The notes under the pieces are model-generated. The model was given only the letters and a program-made list of their open reading frames with translations, searched no databases and was not told the origin of the DNA. Source: Aquabacterium lacunae (GTDB taxonomy: Bacteria; Pseudomonadota; Gammaproteobacteria; Burkholderiales; Burkholderiaceae_C). From it: a stretch of 64,000 bases of DNA. The stretch lies in assembly GCF_004310865.1 (NCBI RefSeq), contig NZ_SIXI01000001.1, forward strand, positions 124,001 to 188,000, given 5' to 3'. The position numbers and the translations under genes were made by a program. Shown in pieces: positions 53,689-63,598 of the stretch; position 1 is the stretch's first letter, and each line of letters opens with the position of its first letter.

Positions 53689-53941
53689 CGAGATCCTCCA
53701 TCCAGGCGCCGCTCGGCACAGGGCCGGCCGAACAGGCAAGAATCAACACAGCCTTGCGGGCCGTTCAATTCCGAATTGGATCAGGGGGACATCGGCGACA
53801 AACCCGTGAACAAGGCCACGGATCCGGCCACTTGCAGGCGATGCACCATCATGAGACTGACCGCCGATCATGCCCATGACGCTGGCTGGTCAAGGCCTGA
53901 TCAACACACCAATATGGTGCGTGATCCAGGCTTCCCGAAGC

Positions 53942-55039
53942 TCAGCCCCGGCGGGCGATGTCTGGGGTGGTCACTTGCACGTCACCGCATTGGGCGCGGT
54001 GGCGCAGCGCGTGGTCGATCAGCACCAGGGCCAGCATGGCCTCGGCGATCGGGGTGGCGCGGATGCCCACGCAGGGGTCATGGCGACCAAAAGTTTCCAC
54101 CGTGGCCGGGTCACCGTTCAGGTCGATCGACGGGCGAGGCAGTCGGATCGAGCTGGTCGGCTTGATGGCCATCGACACGCGGATGTCCTGCCCGGTGGAG
54201 ATGCCGCCGAGCACCCCACCCGCGTGATTGGACGTGAAGCCTTCGGGCGTGAGCGCATCACCGTGCTCGCTGCCCTTCTGGGTGACGCAGCCAAAGCCTG
54301 CACCGATCTCGACGCCCTTGACGGCGTTGATGCCCATCATGGCGAAAGCGATGTCCGCGTCGAGCTTGTCGAACAGCGGCTCGCCCAGGCCCACCGGCAC
54401 GCCGGTGGCTTCGACATACAGGCGTGCGCCGATGGAATTGCCTTCCTTGCGCAGCGCGTCCATGTAGGTTTCCAGCGCTTCGATCTGCGACACATTGGCC
54501 GCAAAGAAGGGGTTCTGGTGTACGTGGTCCCAGCCTTCGTGCTGGATCACGACCTCGCCCAGCTGGGTCATGCAGCCGCGCACCTCGGTGCCGAACTGCT
54601 CGCGCAGCCATTTCTTGGCCACGGCGCCTGCGGCCACCATGGGGGCTGTGAGGCGGGCCGACGAACGGCCACCGCCGCGCGGGTCACGGATGCCGTACTT
54701 GTGCCAGTAGGTGTAGTCGGCATGGCCCGGGCGGAAGGTCTGCAGGATGTTGCCGTAGTCCTTGCTGCGCTGGTCGGTGTTGCGGATCAGCAGGGCGATG
54801 GGTGCCCCCGTGGTCTTGCCTTCGTACACACCCGACAAGATCTCGACCGCATCGGGCTCGTTGCGCTGGGTGACGTGGCGCGACGTGCCGGGGCGGCGGC
54901 GGTCCAGGTCACCCTGGATGTCGGCCTCGGTCAGGGCCAGGCCCGGGGGGCAGCCGTCGATCACGCAGCCGATGGCCGGGCCATGCGACTCGCCGAAATT
55001 GGTGACGGTGAAAAGCTGTCCGAAGGTGCTGCCGGCCAT
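53942..55039 (-). CDS. aroC: Chorismate synthase
   Basis: 365-residue FMN-dependent lyase forming chorismate from EPSP, the last shared step of aromatic biosynthesis. The start at 55039 ([13 protein letters not shown]) fits the family. Diagnostic motifs: [57 protein letters not shown] and [25 protein letters not shown] and [17 protein letters not shown] lie near the C-terminus. The length is normal. It lies downstream of the CBS-domain gene on the same strand, separated by a hairpin. Confidence 0.97.
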   Translation of the reverse strand: MAGSTFGQLFTVTNFGESHGPAIGCVIDGCPPGLALTEADIQGDLDRRRPGTSRHVTQRNEPDAVEILSGVYEGKTTGAPIALLIRNTDQRSKDYGNILQTFRPGHADYTYWHKYGIRDPRGGGRSSARLTAPMVAAGAVAKKWLREQFGTEVRGCMTQLGEVVIQHEGWDHVHQNPFFAANVSQIEALETYMDALRKEGNSIGARLYVEATGVPVGLGEPLFDKLDADIAFAMMGINAVKGVEIGAGFGCVTQKGSEHGDALTPEGFTSNHAGGVLGGISTGQDIRVSMAIKPTSSIRLPRPSIDLNGDPATVETFGRHDPCVGIRATPIAEAMLALVLIDHALRHRAQCGDVQVTTPDIARRG

Positions 55040-55100
55040 GTCAGAAGGAATGCGAACGGTCAAAACCCGTATTGTCCCCCAAGCGCCGCCCAAAAGCACC

Positions 55101-55120
55101 AACCCGGCCGAAGCCGGGTT
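55101..55120 (-). terminator. Hairpin between the CBS-domain gene and aroC
   Basis: A perfect 8-bp stem AACCCGGC / GCCGGGTT with a stable TTCG loop in the minus-strand transcript. A TTTT tract follows only after about seven bases, so termination may be partial. Confidence 0.55.
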
Positions 55121-55168
55121 GACAGGAGGGTGCAGGGCCAGGGGCACCAAGGCCCATGGCGCCTGAGA

Positions 55169-55630
55169 TCAGAGCAGCGCCTGGCGCTCGCCTTCTTCGG
55201 CCGGCCAGTCGCGGATGTAGGCCTTGAGCATGCGGTTTTCGAAATCCTGACCATCGACCACGGCCTTGGCCACGTCGTAGAACGAGATCACACCGGCCAG
55301 CGTCTTCTGGTTCAGCACCGGCATGTAGCGCGCATGGCGTTGCAGCATCATGCGGCGCACCTCGTCGATCTCGGTGTCGGGGGTGCAGGTCATGGGGTGG
55401 TCGTCCATCACCGAGCGCACCGCCTGAACGCCAAAGGCGCCGCCATTGCGCACAGTGCCCTGGATCACTTCGCGGAAGGTGAGCATCCCGACCAGGTCGC
55501 CATGCTCCATCACCACCAGCGAGCCGATGTCGTGGTCGGCCATCGTGCGCGCAGCCTCGGACAGAAGGTCGTCAGGGCGCACGGTGAACAGGGTGTTGCC
55601 CTTGACGCGGAGGATGTCACTGACTTTCAT
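55169..55630 (-). CDS. CBS-domain protein
   Basis: 153-residue cytosolic protein made of two CBS motifs: TVRPDDLLSEAARTMADHDIG-type (about 18-75) with GSLVVMEHGDLVGMLTFREV, and TCTPDTEIDEVRRMM followed by RYMPVLNQKTLAGVISFYDV (about 85-140). CBS pairs bind adenine nucleotides. The partner protein is unknown; stand-alone forms like this are common in Burkholderiales. The start at 55630 (MKVSDILRVKG) is standard for the family. It lies between yihY-like and aroC genes. Confidence 0.92.
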   Translation of the reverse strand: MKVSDILRVKGNTLFTVRPDDLLSEAARTMADHDIGSLVVMEHGDLVGMLTFREVIQGTVRNGGAFGVQAVRSVMDDHPMTCTPDTEIDEVRRMMLQRHARYMPVLNQKTLAGVISFYDVAKAVVDGQDFENRMLKAYIRDWPAEEGERQALL

Positions 55631-55746
55631 GAAAGATTCTCCAGACGTTCGGAATGGGACACGGGGAATGACCGGATGCACAAGAGCGTGACCCCCGGTG
55701 TCATGCTGCAGGTCAATATACCCCCTTGTTTGAGGTGCACACAACG

Positions 55747-55782
55747 GAAAACACACACCCCAGGCCAGTCTTTGGCTGGGGT
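55747..55782 (-). terminator. Probable terminator of the YihY-family gene
   Basis: On the minus strand, ACCCCAGCC / GGC(C)TGGGGT arms with a 7-base loop and one bulged base are followed by GTGTGTTTT, about 20 bp after the stop. Confidence 0.65.
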
Positions 55783-55799
55783 TTTACCCCTACAGCGCT

Positions 55800-57041
55800 T
55801 CACCGGGCGGCTGGCGGCACACCGTCGAGCACCTCGGCCAGGGTCAGGTGCTCGACGCCAGCCTGTCGCCAGAAACCGCGCGACCACGCGTCCGGGTGCA
55901 ACAAGGTGCGGGCCACCAGCGGGGCCACGGGCACCTGGGCCGGATCGCACAACATCACGAACCGTCCGCCCTCATGCTGGTGGGATTCATCCAGCCGCCC
56001 AACCCAGCCCAGCGACTGCAACACGTCCAGCAAGGGCTCGATCTGGAGCGGGTCGGTGCGCAGCACATCCGACAGCGCGTGCGAGGTCAGCCCCACCCCC
56101 TGCCCTTGTCGGGCCTCGCGCAGCCGCGCCAGCAAGGCCAGGGCCAGCTGGAACCGATGCCCCGGCACATCGGGCCAACGCTGCACCCGCGCCAGCAGGC
56201 TCGGCGCATAAGCCGCCACCACCGCACCGGCCAGCACGATCAGCCAGCTCAGGTAGATCCAGACCAGGAAAATCGGAAACGCAGCGAAGGCACCGTAGAC
56301 GGTGGCGTAGGCCGGTACCTTGGTGAGGTACAGGGCCATGCCACGCTGGGCCACCTCCAGCCCCAGGGTCACGAACAGCGCGCCCGCCCAGGCGTGCTCC
56401 CACTTCACATGCGTGTTGGGCACATAGCGGAACAAGGCGGCAAAACCGCCGGCCTGCAGGGCAAACACTAGCATGGACAGCAGCAGCCCGACGCCACCGG
56501 GCAAATCATCGACCCACCCTCTCGAGGCTGACAGCAGGTAGGAACTGAGCCACAGGCTGGCGCCCAGCATCAACGGGCCCAGGGTCAGGGCAGCCCAGTA
56601 CACCAGCACCCGCTGCGCGATCGGCCGTGGCGTGCGCACGCGCCAGATGCCATTGAGGGTGCGGTCGATGGTCAGCATCAGGAACATGGCCGTCAGGCCC
56701 AGCACGATCAGGCTGACGCCACTGAGCTGGCTGGCCTTGCCCGCAAAGCGGGTCAGCACCAGCATCACCTGCTTGGCGATGAGCTCAGGCACCATTTCGG
56801 CCAGAAACTGCGTCTCCAGGGCCTTGCGAAACCGGTTGAACACCGGGAAGGCGCTGAACAGGGCCAGCATCATGGTCAGCAGGGGCACCAGCGCGATGGT
56901 GGTGGTGAAGGTCAGGCTGCCTGCGATCACGCCCAGGCGGTCTTCGCGAAAGCGCAGGCGCAGTGTCCTGAACGTGTTCATCCAGGGCCAATGCTGAAGA
57001 GAAGCCATCCAGTTCCGGTACCAGGTCATGGCGGCTATCAT
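55800..57041 (-). CDS. YihY-family inner-membrane protein
   Basis: About 413 residues. The first 290 residues are the six-helix YihY/BrkB domain (formerly called ribonuclease BN in error): RFREDRLGVIAGSLTFTTTIALVP, PRPIAQRVLVYWAALTLGP, YVPNTHVKWEHAWAGA and the YGAFAAFPIFLVWIYLSWLIVL block cited by its parts. A soluble C-terminal extension of about 115 residues follows, as in other betaproteobacterial members. The start at 57041 has GAGG five bases upstream; 57029 is an alternative. It is divergent from the DUF2069 gene with about 80 bp between. The function is unknown. Confidence 0.9.
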   Translation of the reverse strand: MIAAMTWYRNWMASLQHWPWMNTFRTLRLRFREDRLGVIAGSLTFTTTIALVPLLTMMLALFSAFPVFNRFRKALETQFLAEMVPELIAKQVMLVLTRFAGKASQLSGVSLIVLGLTAMFLMLTIDRTLNGIWRVRTPRPIAQRVLVYWAALTLGPLMLGASLWLSSYLLSASRGWVDDLPGGVGLLLSMLVFALQAGGFAALFRYVPNTHVKWEHAWAGALFVTLGLEVAQRGMALYLTKVPAYATVYGAFAAFPIFLVWIYLSWLIVLAGAVVAAYAPSLLARVQRWPDVPGHRFQLALALLARLREARQGQGVGLTSHALSDVLRTDPLQIEPLLDVLQSLGWVGRLDESHQHEGGRFVMLCDPAQVPVAPLVARTLLHPDAWSRGFWRQAGVEHLTLAEVLDGVPPAAR

Positions 57042-57119
57042 GCCAGCCTCTGCGCCCACTCCCAGACACCTTGCGGTGTTCTGCACCGGGCGTCCGCCCC
57101 TCCGCACAGCCCTCCGCAC

Positions 57120-57578
57120 ATGCCCGTTCAACCCATCGATGCCCCGGCTGCCGACCACGCCGTCCTGGGCAGCCACCCACCCGAGCGCCTGGCGCGCATC
57201 CGGGCTTTGCGCAACCTGTGCCTGGGCTGCGTGATCGGTCTGATCGTGCTGGGCATGGCGTGGGAACTGGTGCTGGCGCCTCTGAAAGGCGGCACGGGCG
57301 CCCTGGCCTGGAAGGTGTTGCCCCTGACCTTTGCGCTGGCCGGTCTGCTCAAGCACCGCATGTACACCTTCCGTTGGCTGTCGATGCTGATCCTGCTGTA
57401 CTTCACCGAGGGCGTGGTGCGGGGCACCACCGAAGGTGGCATGTCACAGGCTCTGGCCTGGATCGAAACAGCCCTCAGCCTGGCCGTGTTCGTGGCCTGC
57501 TCGGTGTACGTGCGCTTGCGCCTGAAGGTCAAGAAAGAAGCCGATGCGGCCAGTCAGCAGCCGCATGCCCAGGCATGA
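57120..57578 (+). CDS. DUF2069 membrane protein
   Basis: 152-residue inner-membrane protein with about four helices. RALRNLCLGCVIGLIVLGMAW, the LPLTFALAGLLKHRMYTFRW segment and LLYFTEGVVRG match DUF2069. The function is unknown. Its stop overlaps the ATG of the FAD oxidase gene (ATGA), so the two are coupled. Confidence 0.88.
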   Translation: MPVQPIDAPAADHAVLGSHPPERLARIRALRNLCLGCVIGLIVLGMAWELVLAPLKGGTGALAWKVLPLTFALAGLLKHRMYTFRWLSMLILLYFTEGVVRGTTEGGMSQALAWIETALSLAVFVACSVYVRLRLKVKKEADAASQQPHAQA

Positions 57579-59062
57579 CCCTGTCTCGCCAGCCCGCCCT
57601 CGACGCACTGGCGCAACGGCTGGGGCCCCAAGGCCTGTGGCAGCGCCCAGGCGCTGAAGCCTCCACGGGCGCCGCACCCGCCTTCGACGGCTGGCCCGCC
57701 CACGAGCAAGACTGGCGGGGCCGCTACCGAGGTCGAGCGCTGGCCATTGCACGCCCGGCTTCGGTGGACGAAGTGGTCTTTGTGGTCCAGGTGTGTGCCC
57801 AGGCCGGGATTCCTGTGGTGCCACAGGGCGGGAACACCTCGCTGGTGGGTGGCTCGGTGCCCGACGAGACCGGCCTGCAACTGGTGCTGAGCCTGCAGCG
57901 AATGAACCAGGTGTTCGCTGTCGACCCTGTCAACCTGTCGATGACCGTGCAGGCGGGCTGCCTGCTGGCAACAGTGCAGGAATCGGCCCGTGCACAAGGC
58001 CTGCTGTTCCCGCTGAGTCTGGCCGCCGAAGGCAGCTGCACCATCGGCGGCAACCTGGCCACCAACGCGGGCGGCACGCAGGTCCTTCGCTACGGCACGG
58101 CACGGGAGCTGTGCCTGGGCCTGCAAGTGGTCACAGCGCAGGGCGAGGTGCTCGACCAACTCACGGCCCTCCGCAAGAACAACACCGGGTACGACCTGCG
58201 TGATCTGTTCATCGGCAGCGAAGGCACCTTGGGCGTGATCACAGCCGCCACCCTGCGCCTTCACCCCTTGCCCCGCGGCTCAGCCACCTGCCTGCTCCCC
58301 TGCACCACCCTGGCCGCAGCGGTGGCCGCACTGACCAGTGCACGCGAGCATCTCGATGCGGGCCTGACCGCCTTCGAAGTCATGGGCCAGTTGCCCCTGC
58401 AGCTGCTGCAAGCGCACGCCCCTCAGGTGGCGGCCCCCTTGAGCGCCTGGGCGGGCAGTGCCACCCTGCCCCCCTGGGTGCTGTTGATCGAGCACCAGAG
58501 CGCCACATCGGCCGACATGGCTCAGCAGCAGCTCACGCAGTGGCTGTGCGGCCCCGCCGCCGGGTTGTCAGGCCTGCACACCGAGCAGGCCGTGGTGGCC
58601 CATGCCGAAGCGCAAGCCCAGGCCTTGTGGGCCGTGAGAGAGCACATCCCCCTGGCAGAAAAAGCCGAAGGACTGATGGTCAAGCACGACATCGGCCTGC
58701 CCACCTCGGCCATCCCGGCGTTCGTCGAAGCCATGCAGCAGGTCATTCCGGCGCGCTGGCCGGGCGCGCGCATCGTGTGTTTCGGGCACCTGGGCGACGG
58801 CAACCTGCACTTCAACGTGCAGCCACCAGAAGGGCAGCGCCATGCAGAAGGCATGGCGGCCTTCGAGCCCGAAGTCAATGCCCTGGTGTTCGATGCCGTC
58901 TGCGAGCGAGCCGGCACGATCTCCGCCGAACATGGCATCGGGGCCCTGCGGGCCCAGGAACTTCAGCGGCGCACGTCCCCAGTGGCCTTGCGCCTGATGC
59001 GCGCCATCCGGCAGTCGATCGACCCCCAGGGAGTGTTCAACCCAGGTCGGCTGCTGCCTTGA
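57575..59062 (+). CDS. FAD-linked oxidase of the GlcD/D-lactate dehydrogenase family
   Basis: 495-residue flavoenzyme oxidising 2-hydroxy acids. The FAD-binding (VAO-type) domain contains IPVVPQGGNTSLVGGS, LAAEGSCTIGGNLATNAGG, RYGTARELCLGLQVV and LFIGSEGTLGVIT. The C-terminal domain carries FGHLGDGNLHFNV (metal/substrate His), ISAEHGIGALRA and FNPGRLLP. It resembles the D-2-hydroxyglutarate/D-lactate dehydrogenase group; exact substrate is unknown. It is translationally coupled to DUF2069. Confidence 0.93.
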   Translation: MTLSRQPALDALAQRLGPQGLWQRPGAEASTGAAPAFDGWPAHEQDWRGRYRGRALAIARPASVDEVVFVVQVCAQAGIPVVPQGGNTSLVGGSVPDETGLQLVLSLQRMNQVFAVDPVNLSMTVQAGCLLATVQESARAQGLLFPLSLAAEGSCTIGGNLATNAGGTQVLRYGTARELCLGLQVVTAQGEVLDQLTALRKNNTGYDLRDLFIGSEGTLGVITAATLRLHPLPRGSATCLLPCTTLAAAVAALTSAREHLDAGLTAFEVMGQLPLQLLQAHAPQVAAPLSAWAGSATLPPWVLLIEHQSATSADMAQQQLTQWLCGPAAGLSGLHTEQAVVAHAEAQAQALWAVREHIPLAEKAEGLMVKHDIGLPTSAIPAFVEAMQQVIPARWPGARIVCFGHLGDGNLHFNVQPPEGQRHAEGMAAFEPEVNALVFDAVCERAGTISAEHGIGALRAQELQRRTSPVALRLMRAIRQSIDPQGVFNPGRLLP

Positions 59063-59107
59063 ACCAGGCTCCGAAACGGCGAGGAATGGCCCTCATCACC
59101 CCAGATC

Positions 59108-59695
59108 TCACTGCAGGGTGTCCTTGCTGACCTTGGGCAGAGGCATCGTCATCACGTCGATGCCCTCTTCCTTGAGTGCTTCACGCTCTTCGTCCGACGC
59201 CTGCCCGCGAATGCCGCGCTCTGGCGCATCGCCATAGTGCATCTTGCGGGCCTCGTCGGCGAACTTCTCGCCCACGTCTTCGGTGTTCTCGATCACCTTG
59301 CGGGCAGCCTCCAACCAAGTCTTCTGGATGGCCTTGAGCGCCTCATGCGCACGCGCGGTTGCCTCGTCCATGTCGACCGCCTCCATGGGCACCGCTTCGG
59401 CAGCCCCACGACCGGACACCGCACCGTTCGCCCCAACGGCCGTGGTGACCTTGGCCGCTGACGCCCCGTGCGCGGACGATGCCCCGTGTAGCGAGCCGGG
59501 TGTCGACACCCGGTCGACTTGCCGGCTCACACCCCGGTTGATGTGTGCTGCCGATGGCAGGCGCTGCACCTGCGCACTGTTGCAAACGGGGCAGGTCAGC
59601 AAACCACAGGACTGTTGCGAGGCCAGGTCGTCGGCCGAACCGAACCACCCTTCGAAGCGGTGCCCCGCTTCGCACACCAGATCCACCACCAGCAT
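59108..59695 (-). CDS. DUF1178 family protein
   Basis: 195-residue cytosolic protein. The N-terminus MLVVDLVCEAGHRFEGWFGS and the CPVCNSAQVQRLPSA block form a small zinc-ribbon-like unit with the Cys/His needed for metal binding. The middle is an Ala/Val-rich low-complexity linker (about 65-110). The C-terminal segment YGDAPERGIRGQASDEEREAL is the conserved DUF1178 end. The function is unknown. It is the last gene after the nuo operon and starts one base after the NUDIX stop, so it is probably co-transcribed. Confidence 0.92.
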   Translation of the reverse strand: MLVVDLVCEAGHRFEGWFGSADDLASQQSCGLLTCPVCNSAQVQRLPSAAHINRGVSRQVDRVSTPGSLHGASSAHGASAAKVTTAVGANGAVSGRGAAEAVPMEAVDMDEATARAHEALKAIQKTWLEAARKVIENTEDVGEKFADEARKMHYGDAPERGIRGQASDEEREALKEEGIDVMTMPLPKVSKDTLQ

Positions 59696-59696
59696 G

Positions 59697-60287
59697 TCAG
59701 TCCACCACGGTCCAATCGGGTTGGAACGCTCCCGACTGCCACTTCTGCAGCCACATCATGCCCACGATGGTCTTGGCATCGGTCAGCTGGCCCTTCAGCA
59801 TCCACTGTGAAAGCTCGCCTGCCTCGGCCGCGAACACATCCAGGAACTCGCCATCGTCGAGCTGCCGCTCACCGGCGGTCAGCTCATCGGCCAGCCACAC
59901 TTCAATCACCTCGGTGGCATAACCGATGGTCGGGTGCAGCACACCGGCCTTGGCCCAGCGGCGGGCGCGGTAGCCGGTTTCTTCGAACAGCTCACGCTGC
60001 GCACAGGCCAGGCCGCCCTCGCCGTGATCTAGCTTGCCCGCAGGGAACTCGATCATGGTCATGCCCACGGGGTAGCGGAACTGGCGCTCCATCACGAACC
60101 GACCATCGGGCAGGCGGGCCACGATCATCACGGCACCAGGGTGCACCACGAACTCGCGGCGGGCCTCGCGGCCATCGGGCAGTCGGACCAGGTCACGGCA
60201 CCATTGCAGGAACATGCCCTGCTCTGTCACCTCGCGCGCGATGCAGGTTTCGCGCAGGTGCAGGTCAGACAGCGGCGAGTCGCTCAC
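59697..60287 (-). CDS. NUDIX hydrolase (ADP-ribose pyrophosphatase-like)
   Basis: 196-residue hydrolase. The NUDIX box is GEGGLACAQRELFEETGYRA preceded by EFPAGKLD, matching G-x5-E-x7-R-E-x-x-E-E-x-G. The context is that of ADP-ribose pyrophosphatase (family Nudix A). The start is a GTG at 60287; the four-base overlap GTGA with the DUF2818 stop supports it. It lies between DUF2818 and DUF1178. Confidence 0.92.
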   Translation of the reverse strand: MSDSPLSDLHLRETCIAREVTEQGMFLQWCRDLVRLPDGREARREFVVHPGAVMIVARLPDGRFVMERQFRYPVGMTMIEFPAGKLDHGEGGLACAQRELFEETGYRARRWAKAGVLHPTIGYATEVIEVWLADELTAGERQLDDGEFLDVFAAEAGELSQWMLKGQLTDAKTIVGMMWLQKWQSGAFQPDWTVVD

Positions 60288-60595
60288 GCGCCGCCTCGGC
60301 GCAGGTAACGCCAGACAAAGCCGGGCGATGCCAGCGTGAGGAACACGCAGGCCCACACCGCATAGAACTCCCAGCGCTGTGACGCCACCTGGCCAACGTG
60401 GCCTTCGAGCAGGCGCCCCGCGGCAGTGACCACGGCGCACCAGAACACCAGTTCCAGCAAGCGCACCCAGGTCGCCTTGGGCTGCAGGCGCGGCCCCAGA
60501 CCCAGCACACGCTGGTTCAGGAAGGGCAAATTGGCGGCCACCAGGGCCGCCAGGAGCAGGCTGTACACAGCCCAGGAAGGAACCAGCCCGCTCAT
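60284..60595 (-). CDS. DUF2818 membrane protein
   Basis: About 103-residue small inner-membrane protein with three helices, starting MSGLVPSWAVYSLLLAALV. It contains NLPFLNQRVLGLGP and ends FVWRYLRRGG. DUF2818 is found directly after nuoN in Burkholderiales, suggesting an accessory role with complex I, unproven. It starts 4 bp after nuoN; its stop overlaps the NUDIX start. Confidence 0.92.
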   Translation of the reverse strand: MSGLVPSWAVYSLLLAALVAANLPFLNQRVLGLGPRLQPKATWVRLLELVFWCAVVTAAGRLLEGHVGQVASQRWEFYAVWACVFLTLASPGFVWRYLRRGGA

Positions 60596-60599
60596 GCGA

Positions 60600-62081
60600 T
60601 CACCCCGCCAAGGCCTGGGTGATGGCGCGACCACACAGCGCCATCAGACCGCTGGGCAGCAGGCCCAGCACCAGCACGGCACCGGCATTCACGGACACCA
60701 GCAGCGTGGCTTCGCCTGCCGGCAACACGGGGTTCGTGTCCACCGGCTCGTCGAAGTACATGGTCTTGACGATGCGCAGGTAGTAAAAAGCGCCAATCAG
60801 CGACAGCACCACGGCCACCACCGACAGCTGGATCAGCAGCGGCGAGTTGGTCGTGATCAGCGACTGCAGCACAGCCAGCTTGGCATAGAAGCCCACGGTC
60901 GGCGGGATGCCAGCCAGCGAGAACATGAACACCGCCATGGCCGCGGCCAGGGCCGGGCTGCGCTTGGCCAGACCGGCCAGGTCAGAGATCTGCTCCGACT
61001 CGAAGCCTGGGCGGGCCAGCAGCATGATCAGGCCGAAGGTGCCCAGCGTGGTCATCACGTAGGTGAGCACGTAGAACAGGGCCGAGCCGTAGCCGTTGGC
61101 AGCCGACACGGTGTTGCCCGCCACCACGGTGGGCACAAAGCCCAGCAGCATGAAGCCCAGCTGGGCAATGCCCGAGTAGGCCAGCATGCGCTTGAGGTTG
61201 GTCTGGGCAATGGCGACCAGGTTGCCGATGGCCATCGACAGCACAGCCAGGATCATCAGCATCTGTTGCCAGTCGTTGGCCAGGCTGATCAGGCCCTCCA
61301 CCAGCAGGCGCACGGTGATGGCGAATGCAGCCAGCTTGGGCGCACCCGCCACCAGCAGCGTGGCGGCGGTGGGCGCGCCCTGGTAGACGTCAGGCACCCA
61401 CATGTGGAAGGGCACCACGCCCAGCTTGAACGCCAGACCCGACACAATGAACACCAGACCAAAAGCCAGCACCTGCTTGTTGATCGTGCCGGCCAGCGTG
61501 GCCTTGTACACCTCGGCAATGTCCAGCGAACCGGTGGCACCGTACATCATGGACAGGCCGTACAGCAGGAAGCCCGACGCCAGGGCACCCAGCACGAAGT
61601 ACTTCATGGCCGCTTCGGTGGCTTGGGCATGGTCACGGCGCAGCGCCACCAGGGCGTACAGCGACAGCGACATCAGTTCCAGGCCCAGGTAGATGGCCAG
61701 GAAGTTGTTGCCCATGATCATGATGCTGATGCCCAGCAGCGCGAACATGCTCAGCGAGAACAGTTCACCCTTGAGCAGGTCACGCGAGGCGGCATAACCC
61801 TGTGCGTACACCAGCGTGCCCATCACGGCCAGCGCGGCACTGAAAGCCAGCAGGTGGCCCATCGGGTCGGTCACCACCATGCCTTGCATGGCGTAGCCCG
61901 AGGCATTGTTGTTCAGGTAACCCACGTGCAGACCGGCATAACCGGCCAGGCTCAGCAGGGTGAGCCAATAGGTGGGGCGGCGCTTCGGGCAGGTGACGAA
62001 CAGGTCGACCATCGCCACCAGGCACGCCATGGCCAGCAGGAAGATCTCCGGGGCCACCGCGATCCAGTTGAGGTTTGTCAT
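60600..62081 (-). CDS. nuoN: NADH-quinone oxidoreductase subunit N
   Basis: 493-residue antiporter-like membrane subunit of respiratory complex I, with about 14 helices. Motifs: FLAIYLGLELMSLSLYALVA, AAMKYFVLGALASGFLLYGLS, AFKLGVVPFHMWVPDVYQGAP and LKRMLAYSGIAQLGFMLLGF. These hold the Glu and Lys residues of the proton path. It starts 13 bp after nuoM and is followed by DUF2818. Confidence 0.98.
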   Translation of the reverse strand: MTNLNWIAVAPEIFLLAMACLVAMVDLFVTCPKRRPTYWLTLLSLAGYAGLHVGYLNNNASGYAMQGMVVTDPMGHLLAFSAALAVMGTLVYAQGYAASRDLLKGELFSLSMFALLGISIMIMGNNFLAIYLGLELMSLSLYALVALRRDHAQATEAAMKYFVLGALASGFLLYGLSMMYGATGSLDIAEVYKATLAGTINKQVLAFGLVFIVSGLAFKLGVVPFHMWVPDVYQGAPTAATLLVAGAPKLAAFAITVRLLVEGLISLANDWQQMLMILAVLSMAIGNLVAIAQTNLKRMLAYSGIAQLGFMLLGFVPTVVAGNTVSAANGYGSALFYVLTYVMTTLGTFGLIMLLARPGFESEQISDLAGLAKRSPALAAAMAVFMFSLAGIPPTVGFYAKLAVLQSLITTNSPLLIQLSVVAVVLSLIGAFYYLRIVKTMYFDEPVDTNPVLPAGEATLLVSVNAGAVLVLGLLPSGLMALCGRAITQALAG

Positions 62082-62094
62082 GTCAGTTGGGCCC

Positions 62095-63582
62095 TCAGTT
62101 CAGCTTGCTGATGTTGACGTGCTTGATCAGCTCGGTCACCGAGACGTGCATCACGTCGGTGAACGGCTTGGGCTGGATGCCCATCCACAGCACGGCCACG
62201 GCCAGAACGGCCAGGATCAGGAATTCACGGGCATTGATGTCGTTCAAGGCGCGCACGTCGTCGTTGGCCACGTCACCGAAGTAAACGCGCTTGTACATCC
62301 ACAGCGTGTAGGCCGCACCGAAGATCAGTGCGGTCGCCGCCAGGATGCCAATGAGGAAGCTGTGTTCGATGGCACCCAGGATGACCATCCACTCGCCCAC
62401 AAAACCAGCCGTGCCCGGCAGACCGCAGTTGGCCATCGAGAACAGCAAGGCGAACGCCGCCAGCTTGGGCATGGTGTTGACCACGCCACCGTACGAGGCA
62501 ATTTCGCGCGAGTGGACACGGTCGTACAGCACGCCGATGCACAGGAACATGGCGCCCGACACGAAACCGTGGGCGATCATCTGCACCAGACCACCGGCAA
62601 TGCCCAGCTCGTTGAAGATGAAGAAGCCCAGGGTGACGAAGCCCATGTGGGCGATCGACGAATAGGCCACCAGCTTCTTCATGTCCTGCTGCACCATGGC
62701 CACCAGACCGACGTAGATCACGCCGATCAGGGACAGGGTGATCACGATCGGGGCGTATTCATGCGACGCATCGGGCACGATGGGCAGCATGAAGCGCAGG
62801 AAGCCGTAGCAGCCCAGCTTCAGCATGATGGCCGCCAGCACGGCCGAACCACCCGTGGGCGCTTCCACGTGCACGTCAGGCAACCAGGTGTGCACCGGGA
62901 ACATGGGCACCTTCACGGCGAAGGCCGCGAAGAAGGCCACGAACAGCAAGGTCTGGGCCGTGGCGGCCAGCGGCAGCTTGTGCCAGGTCAGGATGTCGAA
63001 ACTGCCACCCGACTTGTAGTACAGGTAGACCAGTGCAATCAGCATCAGCAGCGAACCGGCCAGGGTGTACAGGAAGAACTTGAAGGCAGCGTACACGCGA
63101 CGCGGGCCGCCCCACACACCGATGATGATGTACATCGGGATCAGGGTGGCTTCGAAGAACACGTAGAACAGCATGCCGTCCAGGGCGGCGAACACGCCGA
63201 CCATCAGACCCGACAGGATCAGGAAGGCGCCGTTGTACATGTGCGGGCGGTCTTCCACCACTTCCCAGCCCGCCAGCACCACGATGACGGTGATGAAAGC
63301 GGTCAGGGGCACGAACCACATGGAGATGCCGTCAACGCCCAGGTGGTAGAACACATTGAAGCGTTCGATCCAGGGCGCCTTCTCGACGAACTGCATGGCA
63401 GCCGTGGAGGTGTCGAAATCGGTGATCAATGGCAGCGTGACCAGGAAACTGATCACGGCGCCCACCAGGGCGATCCAGCGGGTGACGCCGGCGTTCTGCT
63501 GCCGACCGGCGATCAGCAGCAGCAGACCGAAGGCGATCGGCAGCCAGATGGCAAGAGAGAGTGTGTTGGACATGGTTTGCAT
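62095..63582 (-). CDS. nuoM: NADH-quinone oxidoreductase subunit M
   Basis: 495-residue antiporter-like complex I subunit. Motifs: YHLGVDGISMWFVPLTAF, FYVFFEATLIPMYIIIGVWG with the key Glu, AFKVPMFPVHTWLPD-type (here AVKVPMFPVHTWLPDVHVEA) and LVAYSSIAHMGFV. The start at 63582 follows GAGGTG with eight-base spacing; an in-frame ATG nine bases on is less well placed. It lies 16 bp after nuoL. Confidence 0.98.
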   Translation of the reverse strand: MQTMSNTLSLAIWLPIAFGLLLLIAGRQQNAGVTRWIALVGAVISFLVTLPLITDFDTSTAAMQFVEKAPWIERFNVFYHLGVDGISMWFVPLTAFITVIVVLAGWEVVEDRPHMYNGAFLILSGLMVGVFAALDGMLFYVFFEATLIPMYIIIGVWGGPRRVYAAFKFFLYTLAGSLLMLIALVYLYYKSGGSFDILTWHKLPLAATAQTLLFVAFFAAFAVKVPMFPVHTWLPDVHVEAPTGGSAVLAAIMLKLGCYGFLRFMLPIVPDASHEYAPIVITLSLIGVIYVGLVAMVQQDMKKLVAYSSIAHMGFVTLGFFIFNELGIAGGLVQMIAHGFVSGAMFLCIGVLYDRVHSREIASYGGVVNTMPKLAAFALLFSMANCGLPGTAGFVGEWMVILGAIEHSFLIGILAATALIFGAAYTLWMYKRVYFGDVANDDVRALNDINAREFLILAVLAVAVLWMGIQPKPFTDVMHVSVTELIKHVNISKLN

Positions 63583-63598
63583 GGTCTGGTCACCTCGT

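Noticed and set aside
53766..53778. Palindrome CAATTC-N-GAATTG upstream of the chemotaxis receptor gene as an operator or flagellar promoter
   Set aside because: It is short and alone, and no sigma-28 -35/-10 pair with correct spacing could be found around it.
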